Shown here: positions 33,099 through 33,378 of the stretch, one piece after another
Position numbering within the stretch: position 1 is the stretch's first letter
Layout of the letters: each line of letters starts with the position of its first letter
NCBI GenBank assembly: GCA_017470485.1
Contig: JAFUYQ010000004.1
Coordinates: forward strand, 1 to 33,378
DNA: 33,378 nucleotides
DNA from: Synergistaceae bacterium
GTDB taxonomy: Bacteria; Synergistota; Synergistia; Synergistales; Aminobacteriaceae
Direction: 5' to 3'
Notes under the pieces: model-generated
The model's input: only the letters and a program-made list of their open reading frames with translations
Databases searched by the model: none
Told to the model about the DNA's origin: nothing
Position numbers and translations under genes: made by a program

Positions 33099-33257
33099 AT
33101 GAAGAAACTTCACTTAGTGTATTTCAGCCCCAGCGGCTCAACAGAAAAAATCGTCAAGGCCGTTGCCTCTGTGATTAAGGGGCTGCCGGTTGAGACACAT
33201 AATCTTCTGACCTCATCGAGCAGGAAGAAAAAATATTCTTTTATAGCATTTTTCTAA
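33099..33257 (+). pseudogene. Flavodoxin-like gene cut by an IS630 element
   Basis: ATG 33099, just after the MBL stop, encodes MKKLHLVYFSPSGSTEKIVKAVASV, the FMN-phosphate loop (SPSGSTEK) of a flavodoxin domain as seen in EFR1-type flavodoxin/ferredoxin proteins. After about 48 residues the frame enters the insertion sequence at the TA (33242-33243) and stops at 33255-33257. Only the first strand and loop of the fold remain in the window, so the gene is inactive as it stands. The rest should lie beyond the element. Confidence 0.6.
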
Positions 33258-33378
33258 AATATGAATAATGAGATATAATAAAAAATTATGAAAGCATATA
33301 GTGATGATTTAAGAGAAAAAGTATTGAAGGCATTACAAAGTGGGCAAGCGGCAAAAGAAGTAGCACCACGTTTTGATG
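33244..33378 (+). mobile_element. 5' end of an IS630-type insertion sequence
   Basis: The element begins TAGCATTTTTC after a TA at 33242-33243 and runs off the window. Its first 24 bases (with the TA) match about 17 of 24 positions of the inverted end of the element at 1-137. It interrupts the flavodoxin-like gene. Both elements point the same way. Confidence 0.65.
33288..33378 (+). CDS. IS630 family transposase, N-terminal fragment
   Basis: The frame starts at ATG 33288 and leaves the window after 30 codons. The peptide MKAYSDDLREKVLKALQSGQ, followed by AAKEVAPRFD, is the start of the helix-turn-helix domain typical of IS630-family transposases ('Y-S-x-D-L-R-x-K'). Whether the gene is intact, or split by a frameshift as in some IS630 members, cannot be seen. 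Confidence 0.75.
   Translation, partial: MKAYSDDLREKVLKALQSGQAAKEVAPRFD

Noticed and set aside
1..33257. The two IS flanks as halves of one interrupted gene
   Set aside because: Joining the left flank after the TA to the flavodoxin-like frame gives a stop after a few codons and no continuation of the fold.

Overview
The window looks like a chromosomal segment of a diderm, probably anaerobic bacterium with moderate G+C. The gene content suggests a gut or rumen member of the Synergistota: a tripartite tricarboxylate transporter, Fe-S tartrate dehydratase, cdaA-cdaR-glmM next to pyruvate kinase, a TolC-type outer-membrane factor, dTDP-rhamnose genes, and a multi-copy PD-(D/E)XK 'transposase-like' gene. 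The phylum is an inference from gene content; no search was run. No rRNA, tRNA or CRISPR array was seen.

Layout. 1-580: the 3' end of an IS630-type transposase, then a 26-residue ORF and a frameshifted zinc-ribbon/membrane gene. 588-3737 (minus): tctC-tctB-tctA, with a terminator hairpin between tctC and tctBA. 3834-6484 (minus): copper ATPase copA and a coupled small secreted protein. 6598-11729 (plus): a tightly coupled run of leuC-like, pyk, cdaA and cdaR. A PD-(D/E)XK family gene (11793-12629) then separates cdaR from glmM (12696) and galU (14037). 14956-17786 (minus): an SLC13-type permease with ttdA and ttdB, behind a good sigma-70 promoter. 17787-18492: a scar region holding a RelB/DinJ-type antitoxin with its middle missing and a probable TnpB/IS200-IS605 remnant. 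18493-20789 (minus): dnaN-recF. 20931-26103 (plus): garR, then a tolC / PHP phosphoesterase / macA-like / macB-like ATPase run with no permease gene. 26127-29445 (minus): rfbA-rfbD-rfbC-rfbB for dTDP-L-rhamnose. 29538-30704 (plus): a GT8 glycosyltransferase with 13 perfect copies of a 7-bp repeat inside its reading frame. 30724-32322 (minus): a mannitol dehydrogenase/fructuronate reductase family enzyme. 32381-33257: three decayed genes (hxlR, a metallo-beta-lactamase-fold gene, a flavodoxin-like gene), the last cut by a second IS630-type element that runs off the window.

How it fits together. Organic acid use is a theme: tricarboxylate-type uptake, tartrate uptake and dehydration, tartronate-semialdehyde reduction, sugar-acid/polyol oxidation and pyruvate kinase. 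A second theme is the cell surface: glmM, galU, rhamnose synthesis, the GT8 enzyme and the TolC/MacA exporter parts. Pyruvate kinase and c-di-AMP synthesis are coupled by overlapping reading frames.

The strongest unusual signal is the heptanucleotide tract in the GT8 gene. Its unit length is not a multiple of three and both alternative frames stop within about 35 bases after the tract, which is the architecture of a phase-variable contingency gene beside a surface-sugar operon. Next come the in-frame gutted antitoxin, the head-to-head double truncation of hxlR and its neighbour, and the MacAB-like exporter without a permease.
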